Translations under genes and position numbers: made by a program
Shown: piece by piece, positions 47,000 through 61,500 of the stretch
How the letters are laid out: every line of letters begins with the position of its first letter
How positions within the stretch are numbered: the stretch's first letter is position 1
Assembly (NCBI RefSeq): GCF_001577835.2
Contig: NC_029516.1
Coordinates: forward strand, 74,717,221-74,781,220
DNA from: Coturnix japonica
Taxonomy: Eukaryota; Chordata; Aves; Galliformes; Phasianidae
DNA: 64,000 nt
Reading direction: 5' to 3'
The notes under the pieces: generated by a model
What the model was told of the DNA's origin: nothing
Seen by the model: only the letters and a program-made list of their open reading frames with translations
Database searches by the model: none

Positions 47000-49900
47000 G
47001 TGGAAGGCAACATAGTTTACCAGGTCTTCTTAAAGGCCTACATTTATTGATGAGTCTGCAAAGTTCTTTTTTCCCCCCTTTTTGGCCTTCTTCCATTGTA
47101 AAGGAAGGATGGGTCTTTTTTTCTTAGGGAAAATCTGACTGACCACAAGACATAGTTTTTCCTGGAAAAAATATGCTACGATTGGTTTTCCCTTTCCTGG
47201 TCTTGCATTGGACATCCTAGCTTTGTTGGTCATTTCTAGGCATTACTTTGATACACTTGACACTATGATGCACATATCTGGGAGATGTGAAGGGTGTTTA
47301 AGTCAAACACTCTTCAGTTAGAAGCCACTTTTTTTTCTAATTGACAAATGACTAACATAATGGCTCTGAGTACTGATCATCACAGAACATTTTGCTTAGC
47401 AAAAGTTATCAGTAGGGAAGACCTTCGGTCTCTCTGTTCTGAAAGTGGAAATGAGTCATGAATGTGCAAGTTCATTCACTAAAAAAAAAAGACATCACTA
47501 GCACGCTGCTTTAACTCATTAGGTTTATGTTCAGTATTTCCACTAAACATGTTCATCTGATTAGTCATATTATTGTTATGATTACGTTTCTATAAGATTA
47601 TCTGGAGGTGGGGCCTTCCTAAATGCATTGGCGTTAAGGTACTGTAAAAGAATTACGTTACTCAAACCCAGTAAGCTATTTTTTAACAGAAATTAACATC
47701 GACTATTTCAAAGTGAAAAGTTCAAATATATTACCTATAACTGTGCAATAACATAGTAAAAGGACAAAAATCCTGATGATTGTCATATTTATTTTAAATA
47801 CAACTGGAGATATTTTCACTCATGTCTAGATCTTTTATTACTACTTTTTTAAAATATAAGTGCAAGTCCACTTTGTTGTATGTAAATTAGCTGGTATATC
47901 TTAATGTGTCTCATGTTAAGGTTATTTCTTCTCATCTTCCCAAAATATCTTTTCAGAATAAGTAAATTAAAAAATATATATCTCTGTATATTAGCAGCTC
48001 TCAAGATTTTGGACTGATGTCTTACTAGCTAAAGTATGAACTGGCTTTACAGTAACAGTAAAGAGATTCATTTGTAAATTTCTGTTTACTGCCTTTTCTT
48101 TCAGTATTTTAAAAGACTGAATGAACAGCTGGCCTGATGGTAGGATCAGAAGCACTGGATTTTTCCTTTAGATCACAGGACTCTCTTTCCCAAACGTTGC
48201 TAGAGTTCTCTTTCGAGATAGTCTCCTGAGGGCTATGACAGTGCTCAGAAAAGACACTTCTACACTGAATGAAGATCCTTGATTGCATTACTCATGTAAA
48301 TGAATGTGATCATTATTTTTCACTCTATAAGCTGTGAAACAGCCGCTTTTTGTCCAGGTGTCCATATGTATGCAAGTATTGCTTTTCTCCATCTCCTTAT
48401 ATCATTTTAAAATACAAGGGATCAAAGCTGCAAAATTAATTTAGAATACTGAAATATACATGAGCTACAAACATAAAGGTCTAAATAAACTTCAATTTCT
48501 GGTGTCTTCCCAAAGGAGGGAGCCAGTCAGTCACGGTCCTCTAAAATTCCAACCTTAAGTAGGTGTAATACTGTCTGAACAATCTTTCTTTGCATTGCAA
48601 ACAACCACCACTTCTCAGATTTTTTTCCTATGGACTGGAAAGTCATTTATGTTGTTCAGTGTCCATAAAATGGGATTCATCCTGTGGGAGAGCAGCTTTT
48701 GAAGGTAGATTCTTTCCAGTATATATACAATATATTAAATTTATCCAAGTACAGAACCTGCTAATCTGCTGTCCAGCTACAGGGTTTTACAATTCTTTCC
48801 AGGTCCATTATATTGTACTAAACAGGTATGAAACAGATCTAGATTTTGCTAAGTTGCTAGCTGATTGATTATTTCCTTTGTCCTCTAATTTGTTCCACAA
48901 TCAGGCCTGCTACCACGCACTTTGAGGCAAGAATCATGAAGGCTGTTAATGGTGGCATGAATGTTTTCTAACCTGAAGCCCAGTGCAGCCAAGTGGCTAG
49001 AAGGCCTGAACAGTCAACACAGTAAATTATCTTGCCCTTTCATGTAGGCAGGAAGGCCACACTTTCTGTGCTTAACTGATGAGCGTAGACGAGGATGCAA
49101 CCAAATCCTCTTCAGCAAGTTGACAGAAAACAGGCTTTTCCCATATTTTGTGACTGTGATAAATGCATGCAAGTGTCTCAGGTTCACATACATATAAAAT
49201 GATCTTTCTTCCAAGAAGAACAGAAGCTTCCTTTCTCCATTCCTCATTCTCTATCAAGCTACTTGCTATTTCTTTTTGCAATGTACTGCTACTGTACTAC
49301 TGTCATCCTCCACACCAAAACTTCTTTGTCTTTTAGTGGTCAAACAACCCTACCCTCTAAAATTCCCCAGTATGTTGCAGTCACAGGAAGGAAGTTAGCG
49401 GCTTTTCAACTGCTTTCGTAAACAAGTTTTGGTTTTCACCACATTTATCAATGATCAATAAATTTGTGCTGCAGCGTTTACTTTTGCTTAATTTTATCTC
49501 CCACCTTTGCTGCTGTATTGTATTTACACACCTGCACGCCAGTCTCTTGCTAGTTTACAACTACCATTCCTGCTCTAATCAGGCATCATGGTTATCTTAT
49601 GACTATAGAGAACCCTGAACACTAAGCTTACATGAACTGAATGTCAGCAGGTGCTGTGCTGCTCACTGAAAAGCAGCAGCCTCCTTCAGAATAAGGGCTT
49701 ATTTTTTAGGATGGCACTGACAGCATGAAAATAATTGGATATACTATAAATACTGCGATTGATGAAAGCTGCAAAACATCAGTTGTTGGGCCTCTCTAAC
49801 CAGAAACTAATTCATGGGGACAGAGTCAACCCCCTCACCACTCATTACAGCAATATATAAAATTCCATTAAAACACAACTTTTAGCAGCATAGTCATTAT

Positions 49901-51850
49901 ATTACCAATTACCTGCTTCACACAGCTTTCCTAACATGATCCATTAACTGTTCAGCACTCCATCAGGCTTCAGGACTTAGAACTCTTCTCTCCTGCCAGT
50001 ATCACCTCCTTATACTTGTGGCTTATTATTCACAGTCTTGTTTTTAATCCCCATGTCCTTTGTAGGTTCCCTTGTTTGGTGCGTGACTGTCCTGATGTTC
50101 TGCCCAGCTTATTGCCAGATATGAATTAAAATGACTTCAACATCTTCTGTTTTCATCGTTCTGAAAGATAAATTTAAGTTTTGACATTAAAGCTCATGTC
50201 TTTCACGTGATCACTGATCTACGCATTTAACTGCAGATGTAGAAGGGACTTCCTTTTATATAGAGAGAAAATGACTGTATTTCCTTATACAAACCTAGGA
50301 AAATCTATTGACAAGGGGCTGCTAAATAAATAAGTTTCAGAAAACATACATTAAAAGAAATTCAAAAGTTCTGAAATCTTTATAAGCAGTGTAAGAAGCG
50401 ATTCATATTCTACTGGTAGGGGAGGAGAAGTATGCAATGCAGTTAGTCATAACTAGAAAGCAAAAATACTCTTACAGAGAAGGAAACAAATGCGCAGAAA
50501 TTACTGAGCAGAGAAGTTTCATTACTGAGCATGTTTCACTAGTCAGTACATCAGAAAGGCTTCCATAGCCTGTTCTGTTCTCCCTGACATTCACTATTGA
50601 GGAAGTATCTCTCTCTGGAAGACTGAAGGTGACAAATGTCTTTAACCACGTGTTACATTTAAAAATAATTGCACTTTTGCTTTATCTAATTTAACTCAGA
50701 TGGGACATCCCTTGGTTAGGGAACTGCATAAAAAGGTCTATTAGAAAGGTACTTCACACCCCTACTTCCTTCACACCCCAAACAATGTCTTTCTATGACA
50801 TACTGGAATGACTGCCTACTGCACAGATCAAATTGCATTGTCATTCCTTTGTGGTACCCAAAATCTACCTCCATCATCATGGCCCCTTGATACATTTAAA
50901 ACTGTAAGCATTACAAGGCAAATGCTATATTTAAGCCCTGAATCTGCAATCAGATTGCACAGAGGGATTGGAATTCAAAACAGGGACTCCAACACAGTGT
51001 GAAAATATGAATAACACAAAGAAGCTACAAACTGAGCGAGAGGGGAAGTATGTTTATGACCTATTATGACTCACACTATCCATTTTGCTCAAACATAGAT
51101 CTTGTTTGCGTACAAGCTTCCTCGCTGATATTAATCTCACCATATAAAAAACTTGAGAATTCACAACTGTGTTTGTTCACCACAAATTCTGTTTGGAATT
51201 AGAACTGTTTCACATAGGCTAGATGCAGGTAGCACCTGTATTGGAAATGCTACACAACAACATCCTAGCCTGAGTCATCAAACTCAGAACACTGCTCTGA
51301 TTGTTTTAATCTTTATAAGAGTATATTCTTATCACACTGTGTACCAGGCTCACTTTTTTTTCCTACATTTTCTCTCTTAGCTTCAGTCACGATTTCCTAG
51401 CCTTAATCCAGATGAAAACAGCTACACAGGAACATAAGTTAAAACCTATTATGACCACTAGATGACAGTTTCACCTCATCCTCTTCAAAACACTGCTACA
51501 GGAGGAATATTCCTTATCCATATACTCTATCATTGGATTTGGGATTCTAGTGATTCTTTTTCTTACATGTGGAACTTCTTTTGTGACACGGAGTTCTCAC
51601 TTCAAAAAAACACATTTTCCTGAAGGTGACACAGTAATGCATATAAAACAATAGCAATATATAAGGCAATTCTGAATGCAACACACACAGTATAATATTC
51701 ACCAACAAGCTCATTCAGAATTGATTTGTGACATCCCTACGGTATACACAAAACCACCATTTTGTAAATAGCTTTTTCGTAGTGTTGTAAGTTCTGATGG
51801 AATAGAAAAGAGAATGGGGAAAAGGCAGTGGGATATCTAGGGGCATGGCA
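47000..51850. other. Region downstream of copy C without recognised gene
   Basis: AT-rich, short open frames only. The first 1.5 kb may be 3' UTR of copy C, given the second AATAAA at 48484. Confidence 0.4.
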
Positions 51851-51852
51851 TT

Positions 51853-52575
51853 ACAGAATCACAGAATCACAGAATCACAGAATTGTAGGGGTTGGAAGGG
51901 ACCTCTAGAGATCATCGAGTCCAACTCCCCCTGCCAAAGCCAGGCTCCCTAACACCACGTCACACAGGAAGGCGTTCCAGGCGGGTCTAAATATCTCCAG
52001 CAGAAAGGAGAACTTTACCACCTCCAGGGCAGCCTGCTTCACTGCTCCGTCACCCTCACTGTAAAGAAGTTCTTCCGCACATTTTGCGCGAACTTCCTAT
52101 GCTGTACTGTTCATTCCCCGATTACCCCTACTCCTGTCCCCACGCACTTACTGAAAAGAGCACCAGCCTCACCACTATGGCTCCCACACCTTCAGTATGT
52201 ATAAACCTGGATCAAGTGCCCACTCTCAGCCTTCTTTTCAAGGCTAAAACAGACCCATTTCCCTAAGTCTCTCCTCATAGGGGCAGATGGCTCCCAGGCC
52301 CTTCACCATCTTAAGTGGCCCTCGCTGGGACTCTTTTCCAAGAGATCCCTGTCTTTTTTGTACTGGGGCAGCCCAGAACTGCGACACCAATATTCCAGAT
52401 GAGGCCTCACCAGGGCAGAGTAGAGGGGGAGGATCACCTCCTTCGACCTGCTGGACACACTCTTTTTAATACACCCCAGTATGCCATTGGCTTTTTTGGC
52501 TACAAGGGCACACTGCTGGCTCATGGTTAATCTGTCGTCCACCAGGACACCCAGGTCCCTCTCAGCAGAGCATAT
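51853..52575 (-). mobile_element. CR1 fragment with RT C-terminal remnant
   Basis: Starts with three to four copies of ACAGAATC, then GGGTTGGAAGGGACCTCTAG. Minus-strand frames include [17 protein letters not shown] and [19 protein letters not shown], the CR1 ORF2 C terminus. Confidence 0.9.
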
Positions 52576-53823
52576 TGGGAAGATGGAGGAATTAATGACA
52601 ATTCAAAGGGCAGCAGTTAAGGGTAGTGGGTTATCTCCTTTTTCAGCACCCCACCTTCTCAGTGGGAACGCTCCTATTCCTTTTTATTACTCAATTTCAA
52701 ATCCACCTACACCTGACACCCACAGAGCAGATAATTCTCTCCTTCAACCCCACTGGTTCACAAAACTCCTGGACTGCTCTTTCGGAAAAGGAAGCATATG
52801 GGTGTGAAGTCCCAGGACAAAGGTGTAAGGCCTAAATACTCCTGTTGCTAGTAGAGTCATTGACCTCAGTGCAGATAGTAGAGACGAATAGCATCTGCTT
52901 CAGTTGTTACTCAATTCAGACAACTGATGGTTATGTTCTAGATAAAATAAGCATCTGAAGCCAGCTTTGTCAGATTTCCTACTCTTTTCCCTCAGCACAC
53001 ACCTGTAACTCAGAGCAAAACACAACATATGAAGAGACTGAATCCACTTATGGGATCCACTGGTACCATGTGTGAGCTGAGCTTAATCTCCATCTTCCAG
53101 TTTGAGAAGAGGAAAAGGAAATGGGAAAGAGACCACAGCATAACAGCCCAGTGAACAAGAGTCATCAAAACCTGATGGAAAGCATGATGGAGAAAGTATA
53201 CAGAGGCCACATTTTCTGCCTCCATGAAAGATTAAAGTGGGGAGGATCTTGAAAACTAAGGGGAGTTTATGCTGCCTTTTAATTGTAGGATCTAGGCATT
53301 CCCACACTCTATGTGTGGCCTTTCTTTCTTAAGAAAACCCCATAAAACATGGCCAAGAATTTCTATTCACAAGAAAACACAAGCATAAAAACCTGGTAAG
53401 AATGTTTTTGTCACCAGCCCTTTGCCCTTACATCTGTATCTTTTATGGCTGTCTCACACTGAGAGCCATGGATCAAATACATATTATTTAAAGTTTGCAT
53501 CATAGCAGTCACTTGTCAGTCCTCTTTATGTTTCTCCTTGGTAACAACCTCAATCCAAGCCACTTGCCTCTGCTTTTTTTTTCCTCTTTCCACTTTTCTG
53601 CAAGCACTCAGACCTCTCAGTACTGAAATGCTGATAATAATCTTAGAAGTCTTATCAGCTGCCAAAATAAGGTTTCTGCGTCAAATTTTGTTACAAACAC
53701 ATCACAAGGGACTGAAGATGTAAGACATGAAAAGCTGTATATTCAAACACAAAACAATCACGACTGGGCATGGATGTATGTGATGTACCATACTCATTGG
53801 CATGCTGTTTCAGGAAAGGGAAA

Positions 53824-54350
53824 CAGAATCATAGAATTGCTCGGGTTGATCTTAAAGATCAAGTGCAACCGCAACCTAACCATACTACCCTAACTCTAAC
53901 AACCCTCTGCTAAATCACATCCCTGAGCACTATATCCAAACGGCTTTTAAACACATCCAGGGATGGTGACTCATCCACCCCCCTGGGGAGCCTATTCCAG
54001 TGCTTAACAACCCTTTCTGTACAGAAGTGTTTCCTAATATCCAACCTAAACTCCCCTTAGCCTACTTTTCCCAGACTAAACAGCCCCAGTTCCTTCAGTT
54101 GCTCCTTGTAGGGCAGATTCTCCAAGCCCTTCACAAGCCTTGTTGCCCTTCTTTAGACCTGCTCCAGCACCTCAATGTCCTTTCTGTATTGAGGTGCGCA
54201 AATCTGAACACAGCACCCAAGGTGAGGCTGTACCAGTGCTGAGTACAGGTGCAAGAATACTTCCCTTGTCCTGCTCACCACACCATTCCTGATACAAACC
54301 AGGATGCCATTGGCCTTCTTAGTCCCCTCGCACATTGCTGGCTCATATTT
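53824..54350 (-). mobile_element. CR1 fragment
   Basis: Begins ACAGAATCATAGAATTGCTCGGGTTG and continues through GGGGAGCCTATTCCAG and GTTTCCTAATATCCAACC. The minus strand keeps [10 protein letters not shown] and [11 protein letters not shown]. It differs from the neighbouring CR1 at 51.9 kb, so it is a separate insertion. Confidence 0.85.
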
Positions 54351-55916
54351 AGCTGACTGTGAGAATGATAAGTAGGTGAGTATGAGGCCCCTAGCTAGTT
54401 CTGTTTCTGGTAGGATGAAGAGCATGGACCTGCAGTAGAAACCTTAGAAGAAGTTATATGACAGTGGCTTAGAAATTAATAACTGTAGGAACATGTGTTT
54501 TAGGAGTGTTTTCTACTGCCAGTAGTTGCCCCTTTCCAACCGCAGGACCTATGAGGAAGAAGAGCAACTCAACACGTAACAGACCTGCTAACAAGATGAA
54601 CCTGATGTAGGGGATATCCAAACCAAGAGCATGGCACAAATGTAAGAGATGCCAGTGCCACAATAGAGCAGCATGAGAGGTGATATGGAAGGTAGGTTGT
54701 TGGCTTTCTTTTTTTTTTTTCTTTTTTAATAAAAAAAGCTCTCTGCACCACATTCAAGCAGTGAGGTTGATGAAAATAGGCACTCCTTGTTCTCAAGACT
54801 TAGTATTTAAAGAGTAGTCAGAATACTTTAGAAGAGTAATAATATTGCCTGCCAGTAACACTTCTTTGACAAGGATTTTACAGCACTTCATCATTACTTA
54901 TATATTCAATCTCACTGATCCCCTTTAAATCATCACTGATATTTTAAAGAGACAGGAACATGAAGGGTTCAATAATCAGCATACAGTCACCCAGAACTAC
55001 ACTGTGTCCATTCAAACATCAGGAAAGATCAACTGCAGTAGTAAAGATTGTTATAAACATAAGCACCATCAAATCCATTTTTAAAAAGCTGATAATACAT
55101 TCAGTAAAAAATAGGCAAATTTATTTAACCCTAAAAGTCCCACTTTTTCCTTATGTAAAACAAGGTAATGATACTGATCTGCTTTGCAAGCTGCATGGTA
55201 TTCTGCTTATGATACTCAGTAGAAACTAAGCATTACTTCTAGCATCAAAGTGTCTCCACACGTGAGCTTGACTATAATTAACTGTGAATACTGCTAATCC
55301 ATTTAAGAGAACAGAAAGTAAAAACTATAATACCTAATCAAAACTGCCAAACTGCAGATAGATGGGGAAACTTGCCCTCCACTCCCACTCCCACTCCCTG
55401 TATTTCCACAGTGTCACAGAAGTGTGTATAACATTCTTACAGAGAATAATGCCAAGTTTTTAAAGAATAACATTCCTTTGGTATTTCACTTCAGATGTTA
55501 CCTTGCTGCAAATCATTGTTTTTTCTCCATTTATTAAGTAATGCTTTTCATGGGACGCTGGTATTTATTTGCTTATTTATTTTCCTATGGTCTCCTCACA
55601 TCACACTGACCAGTGTTCAGCAGTGCTTGAGCTGTACAAGCTGATGAGCTCATGCCCTAAAGTGGAAAGGTTACACAAGACTCAGCTGCTAACACTCTGA
55701 AGGCTGAGAATCTACAAACACTGCCACGTGTACGGAGGGGTGGGAGGGTGGCTTTAAAAAGAGTGGGAAAAAAACTGCAAAAACAATGTATAACATTGTG
55801 ACTTTGGTTGTACGTCATCTGCTTTCATTTACCACTTCAGGCTCTACTGCACCAGCTGAAAGTAAACATTGTTTCTACTCTTTATAACCATAATCATAAC
55901 CATAAAACAGGACAAA

Positions 55917-55935
55917 TATATATATATATATATAT
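55917..55935 (+). repeat. (TA)n microsatellite
   Basis: About nine TA units. Confidence 0.93.
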
Positions 55936-55989
55936 CACTTAGATGAGTGAATGGGAGTGAAAGAGCCCAAGACACTAGATCTAAGGAAC

Positions 55990-56097
55990 TAAAGTGGAGT
56001 AGAATGCAACCTGGTGTAGGGAGCCTGCTTTGGCAGGGGGGTTGGACTCGATGATCTTTAGAGGTCCCTTCCAATCCCTACAATTCTGTGATTATTC
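55990..56097 (+). mobile_element. CR1 3' end fragment
   Basis: GGGGGTTGGACTCGATGATC, AGGTCCCTTCCAATCCCTAC and ATTCTGTGATTATTCC form a short plus-strand CR1 end. Confidence 0.88.
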
Positions 56098-57647
56098 CAG
56101 GTAGCTATTCCTTATTGCTTTACTCCTCTTGTCATCAGAAGGAGAAAGAAATTTCTAGCTACTTTTAGGGGTTAGAAGAAAGAAAGTTTGTAAAAATTTC
56201 CATGGTAGCTTTTCAGCTTATAGCCAGATTCCATTAACCTTATTCATCCCATAAAGGGAGCAGATCTCAAGTCGCATACAGTCCAACATATGATCTCTTA
56301 ATTGCTTTTAATGCAGGAGGATTGTATTTCTCATGCCCTGGCTAAAGATAAAAAGAAAATTGTTAGGGCAGGAGGTAGACACCAAAATGCCTTTTGATGC
56401 CAGCTCTTTTTTTCCCCTTTTTCATACTTTCATCCAAAACATGCTTACTTTGGCAGCCAAACCATAGGGCCATGAAATCATAAAGAGCCACTGTCCAATT
56501 CTTATTTCTACAAGACAGCAGACCAAATCTAATCCCTGCAAACTGCAGCTATTTTGATCAAAACTCTTTTGCCAAACTAGGAAATCTTCTTAAATTTTTG
56601 TTGTTGTTGTTCTGTCATCAGGATCTGGAGGTGCTCAGGAGACATATTTTTCCCAAGGGCTTTTGAGCTATTCTCATTTGCCTGCCTTTTAATTACACAA
56701 GGAAAAAGGATTGGGGATTGCTGGAGAGAGAGGGAGAAAAAATGACTTCTTCTGTTTAAGAATCTGCTTTCTGAAGACTGAATGAACGGTTCAAGGGATA
56801 ATGAAGACTTGCTTCTATGCCGCTGGCTCAAATAGGAGGTGATTGAAGATCATTGCTCTTTTATTACCTATGTGTGTTACAGCAGTGTTTAGGGGCTAAT
56901 CAGAATTGGCAAAGATAGAGTTTACATACTATACAAACAGGGAGTCGCAGACAGTCTTTGACCTAAGGAACTTACAATTTAAACAGACACACCAGATATG
57001 AAAGAACAGGGTATTATCAGAGATGTTTGAAAGCACATGCAATGTTGGCAGCATGTTCAGTGCTTTATTGCCCTTAGACCTTACTGGTTAGACCTTCCTG
57101 GACCAACATTAAGACTGTCAAAAACATACAAAGGTCTAAGAAACTTGAATGTATTGAGAAGGCTCACCTCAAATGACTAACTCCACAAGCTGATATACAG
57201 AGTTTCCATTTCTGTTGTGACATCCTGTTGAAACATAAATTCTTATGCCATTCAAGCAACAATAACAACCTAAATAATTAAATTTCTCACATCAAAAAAA
57301 GCAGCAACCAGTTCTTATAAGGACTTTTCTTCAGCAGACATCAGAGCAGTTAAGTTGAGACTATGTAAGAAACCATATTCCTGCTGTGGAGAGGAGAACA
57401 TAGGCAGCAGATGGGATTCAAGATATGAAATAAAGGACAGGAATTAATTAGAGAAACAGAATAACTCAGAATTAGACTAGTAGGGTGGAATTCACCTAGA
57501 GCAAGACTGATCATATCATCAATATTATCAGAGATCTAACAACTGCAGGCACAGTGAAACAGAACAGGAAATTATGCGTAAACTTAAATAGAGTAATTTC
57601 TGCACTAATTCTCCATTGATCTTTGGATGCATTAAGTCCTCCCTTTC

Positions 57648-57875
57648 AGTCACAGGAACCACAGAATGTCTGAAGTGGGAAGGGACTTCAGGAGGTCACC
57701 AGTTCCCAGCCCTGCTCACGCAGAGACACCCAGAGCAAGCTGCCCAGGTCAGTGTCAAGGCATCTTCTGAAGATCTCCATGGAGGAGACTCCAGAGTTCT
57801 TTTGGGCAGTATGTGCCAGTGCTCTGTCATCCACACAGTAAAGATGTGCTTCCCGATGTTTAGACAGAAAAAAGT
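57648..57875 (-). mobile_element. CR1-like fragment
   Basis: AACCACAGAATGTCTGAAGTGGGAAGGGAC and CACACAGTAAAGATGTGCTTCC are consistent with a reversed CR1 end. An open frame of 135 codons across it is a by-product. Confidence 0.7.
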
Positions 57876-58512
57876 TGAAGTAGTGTGGAAGTACAGGCAG
57901 CAGTTTAGGATAGGGAACATTGTGTGGAAGTCACTTATGCAAGTATCAGTATTGGATTTCTGTTCTCAAGGAGGACGTTATGGACCTTTAATGTCATCAT
58001 ATTCAGACATTAATGCTCTGTGAAGTCAAATTCTAGTCACCGTAGCCTGCTAGGTGTTAATATATGATGCCGTAATGCATTATGAATTATATTCCTCTTT
58101 GATCTGCAACACAAAAACCTCCACCTCTCAGTAACGTCAGAATTTGATCTCACAGGAAAAATTAAGAACAGATTAGCTAAAACCTAAAACAAGTAAATAA
58201 TGTCCTTTGGGGAATCATATCTGGCAGTTTACTAAGGAAATTCAGAAGTATAAATATTTGCATTAGGAGGTACACAGACTTCTCGTAATATTATATAGCT
58301 GATTCCAATTTGGAATACATGCTGTTTTGCTTAAGTTTATTCCATCTGCTTTTGAAATCTGACCCATGCCCCACATATAAACTTCATTATTTGCTCATCC
58401 TTTTTGTCCCTATCCCTGCATTTATTTATTTTTTTCCCCTGGGTTTGTCTTTTATTGGGAATTCCATGTGCTTTTAAAGTTTACCAAAGAACTGCTTTGA
58501 TGAAAAGCTGTG

Positions 58513-58529
58513 AATAATAATAATAATAA
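58513..58529 (+). repeat. (TAA)n microsatellite
   Basis: Five to six AAT/TAA units. Confidence 0.9.
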
Positions 58530-61500
58530 GGCAGAATCCTAGATTGGTATTTACAACATAGTTTTAAACTGCATATCTATATATGAATATACAAATGTAT
58601 GTATATCATTGTATGCTTATTTCATAGGATTACTGGACAGTTTAGAGATGCTAGTGAAAAACAGGGATAAAACCCTCTTCCTTGTAGAGTTTACAGTCTG
58701 AATAGTCAAAATAGACAGAGTGGAAGGAAAAACATCAAGCCTTCATGCCAGACCTGTACTTTAAAGCTTTTTTACCTCACTCCTTTCCAACATCTCAAAA
58801 GAAACTTGCAATTTCAGTAACACAGAGGGTTTTATACCCATCAGTAAAAAAAAAAATAAATGTGCAGTATGCAGGGCCAAAAGAATGAAGCCATTGTCAG
58901 CACAGTGTGACACATCTGCACTGGGGGTTTGCAATAGCGTTAGTGCACCAGGGCCCCTGCACTAGTGCAAGGAAGATCCTAATTAAAGCAATCTGTACAG
59001 CTCTAACTAGGGCTGGGCAGGCACCAGACTATGCAGAGATTCCCCACAGCTTTTAAGCGCACAGATGCTGTCTGGATCTTGCTGAATGAGCCCCATTCAG
59101 ACGTGTCTACCCTGTGTCTGCAGCTCTCATATAGTCAGGTTCCTGTGATGGTTTATCGCTTCCCATTTCCAAAGCAGAAGTAGATTTAAAATAAATTATT
59201 TGAAGCATACTTCCGTCAGATCAGAAGAAGTTAACCTGAAGCTTGGAGCCCAGATTTCATCCAAAATGTTTCATTTTCCTTTACAAGGCCATATCACAAG
59301 TTACAAGTTCACAGTCTGAGAACCTGAATCTTTCACAGATGGATTCTCCTGAATTGATTATGGGAAGTAGGTGAAAATTAGATAGAAAAAAAGGGAAGTT
59401 GGTCTCAGTATATAGTCTAAGGATGGACAAACAATGACATTCATTCTTGATGCACTGGAAACTAAGGGCACAGGATCAGTTTCCAAATCTAACTTCACTG
59501 TTGGTAATAACTGGAGTGATAATGTGGTATATTAATCTTACACTGGAGGTCATGGATTTAACAGATAAACAGCAGAAGGTATACTTGCAGTAGAGAGTAG
59601 AGTTACTTCTAGAGCTTGATACTTTTCTGAAGAGAATGTGCTGATGCTAAGCAGTACTAGAAAACACCTCATTCCTATTCTCTGCAATGACAAACCCCAG
59701 CACCACTAAAATTCTTGGAAAGAAAACCACTTTTTACCAGCTGTGCATAGAAATATTCATCAGACACAGGTGAAAGTATACTCAAGAATTTGTTAGCTTT
59801 ACTCAGTCTTAATGTACATAAGTTCTAAGGAGATTATGTGTGGACTACTGAAAATGCCTCAAAGACACAGCCCTTATGGAATTGAATCAGGCCTCTATCT
59901 GAAAACCAGATATGTAGTCAAAGTAGCAGTGCTAAGTAGGCATTAAGAAATAAAAAATGTGTCCTTGTCCTGGCTTCATCTTATTTGAAAGTAATTTAAC
60001 TGTTTCACTTGATAGATCCCTAGATGGTTGCCAAAGGATTTAAATAAGGTCATGTTACCCACTAACATGACTTAAGACTTAAGGGTCTAGGAGTATGAGT
60101 AAAAATCTCATGGTTCTCTTTTAGTCAGTGAACCACTTTGCTTTTGCCAATCTATCATCTTATAGTCCAGGCAGCTTCTGCTGCTCAGGGTCTATTTAAA
60201 AAAAATAATGGTTTGTGGAGGAAACCACAGCCAGTCAACAAAATCCTGAGGGTTTACTTCTTCAGGGCTGCATTACCATTAAAGTCTAAAGAAACCTGCA
60301 TCTGACAGGAAAGTGGAAGTAAGTGGAGGGTCAGAAACATGCAACGCATTAATCCTGCTATTGTTTTCAGATGAACACATATCTGGATCTTAAAACTGCC
60401 TTTGTTGTTATAGATCCCATATGGGTCCACATGGTTCCAAATTTCCTACTTGGCCCAAACCTCTAAGTTGAGCCAAAGCTAATCCAGATATTTCTGTGTT
60501 CTAGGTCATGTCCAATGTGTATTCATATACTGAGCAGAAAAGGTGGAACAAATTGATTGTCTCCGTGCACTGGAAATCACCAATTATTGGAGAGTTTTTC
60601 TGCAGAGAGTTTAACCTTGTGCCCATCAGTGACCTAAGACTGGAGCCCCAAAACAAGAGAGCTGTATAGGTGGTTTCCAACTAACTACAGTGGTGTGTAC
60701 AAGACCCCTCTGGACTTCTGCCATATACAGTTTAGGCAATCTGGGGAGGGTAGGCCAAGTTGTACAATGCAGGCCTGTGGTGGTTTAACACCCACGGCAC
60801 ACGAACACTGTGAGGTTCAAAGGGATGCAGGGGAAAAAAAAGCACACAAAGCACAAAGCAGTATCTTTCTGTGGCTGCAAGTTCTAGACCTAAAAGTTAC
60901 TGCCTTGTCTGAAGGAATAACCTGGAGGCATAATCAGCTCTGATCTGTTTGTTTTTATCTCCTCCTGGGAGCCATTATATGATATTAACAAAATAAATCA
61001 ATTTAAAATAACTCAGTGTGTATACTCACAACAGAGCAGTTCTTTCTGGCATACCGTAGGGACGTGATACAGTCCTCCACCATTATGAATGAATGGGCCT
61101 TAGCTGTACTGTAATGTAGAAATTTGTTTTAATAATGTCTGAATATACACTGAGGTAATATTTGTGAAATCCCTAATAGTGTTCTCAAGGTAAAAAAAAA
61201 AATAAAAAAATCACATATTAAGGGAACAGTGTTTATTTTCATTTACAGAGTAGTTATGTGCAGAAAAAAGCCTCTAAAATGACACCAGGAGAATCACATT
61301 TATTTTTTCCCTATGGTTTCAGTTCAGACTTGCCTGATGCACAAGTCAAAGGTGTTTTCTTTCAAATGGCAGTTACAGAAACTTCCCATAGGATTTGAAA
61401 GACATCTGCTTTTTATCCCCATACACACAAGGGAGAGCCTGCAACTATATTTAACTGAAGAGCTGGCAGCAAGGAGAGACACCAGATGCCCAGAATCTTC

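Noticed and set aside
57616-58023. 135-codon plus-strand open frame
   Set aside because: It overlaps a reversed CR1 fragment and has no protein resemblance.
58935-58970. Imperfect palindrome TAGTGCACCAGGGCCCCTGCACTAG
   Set aside because: Short and imperfect, with no neighbouring element that would give it a role.
60775-60850. GTGGTGGTTTAACACCC, recalling the end of some avian LTR repeats
   Set aside because: The resemblance is limited to a few bases, with no matching second end or internal sequence.
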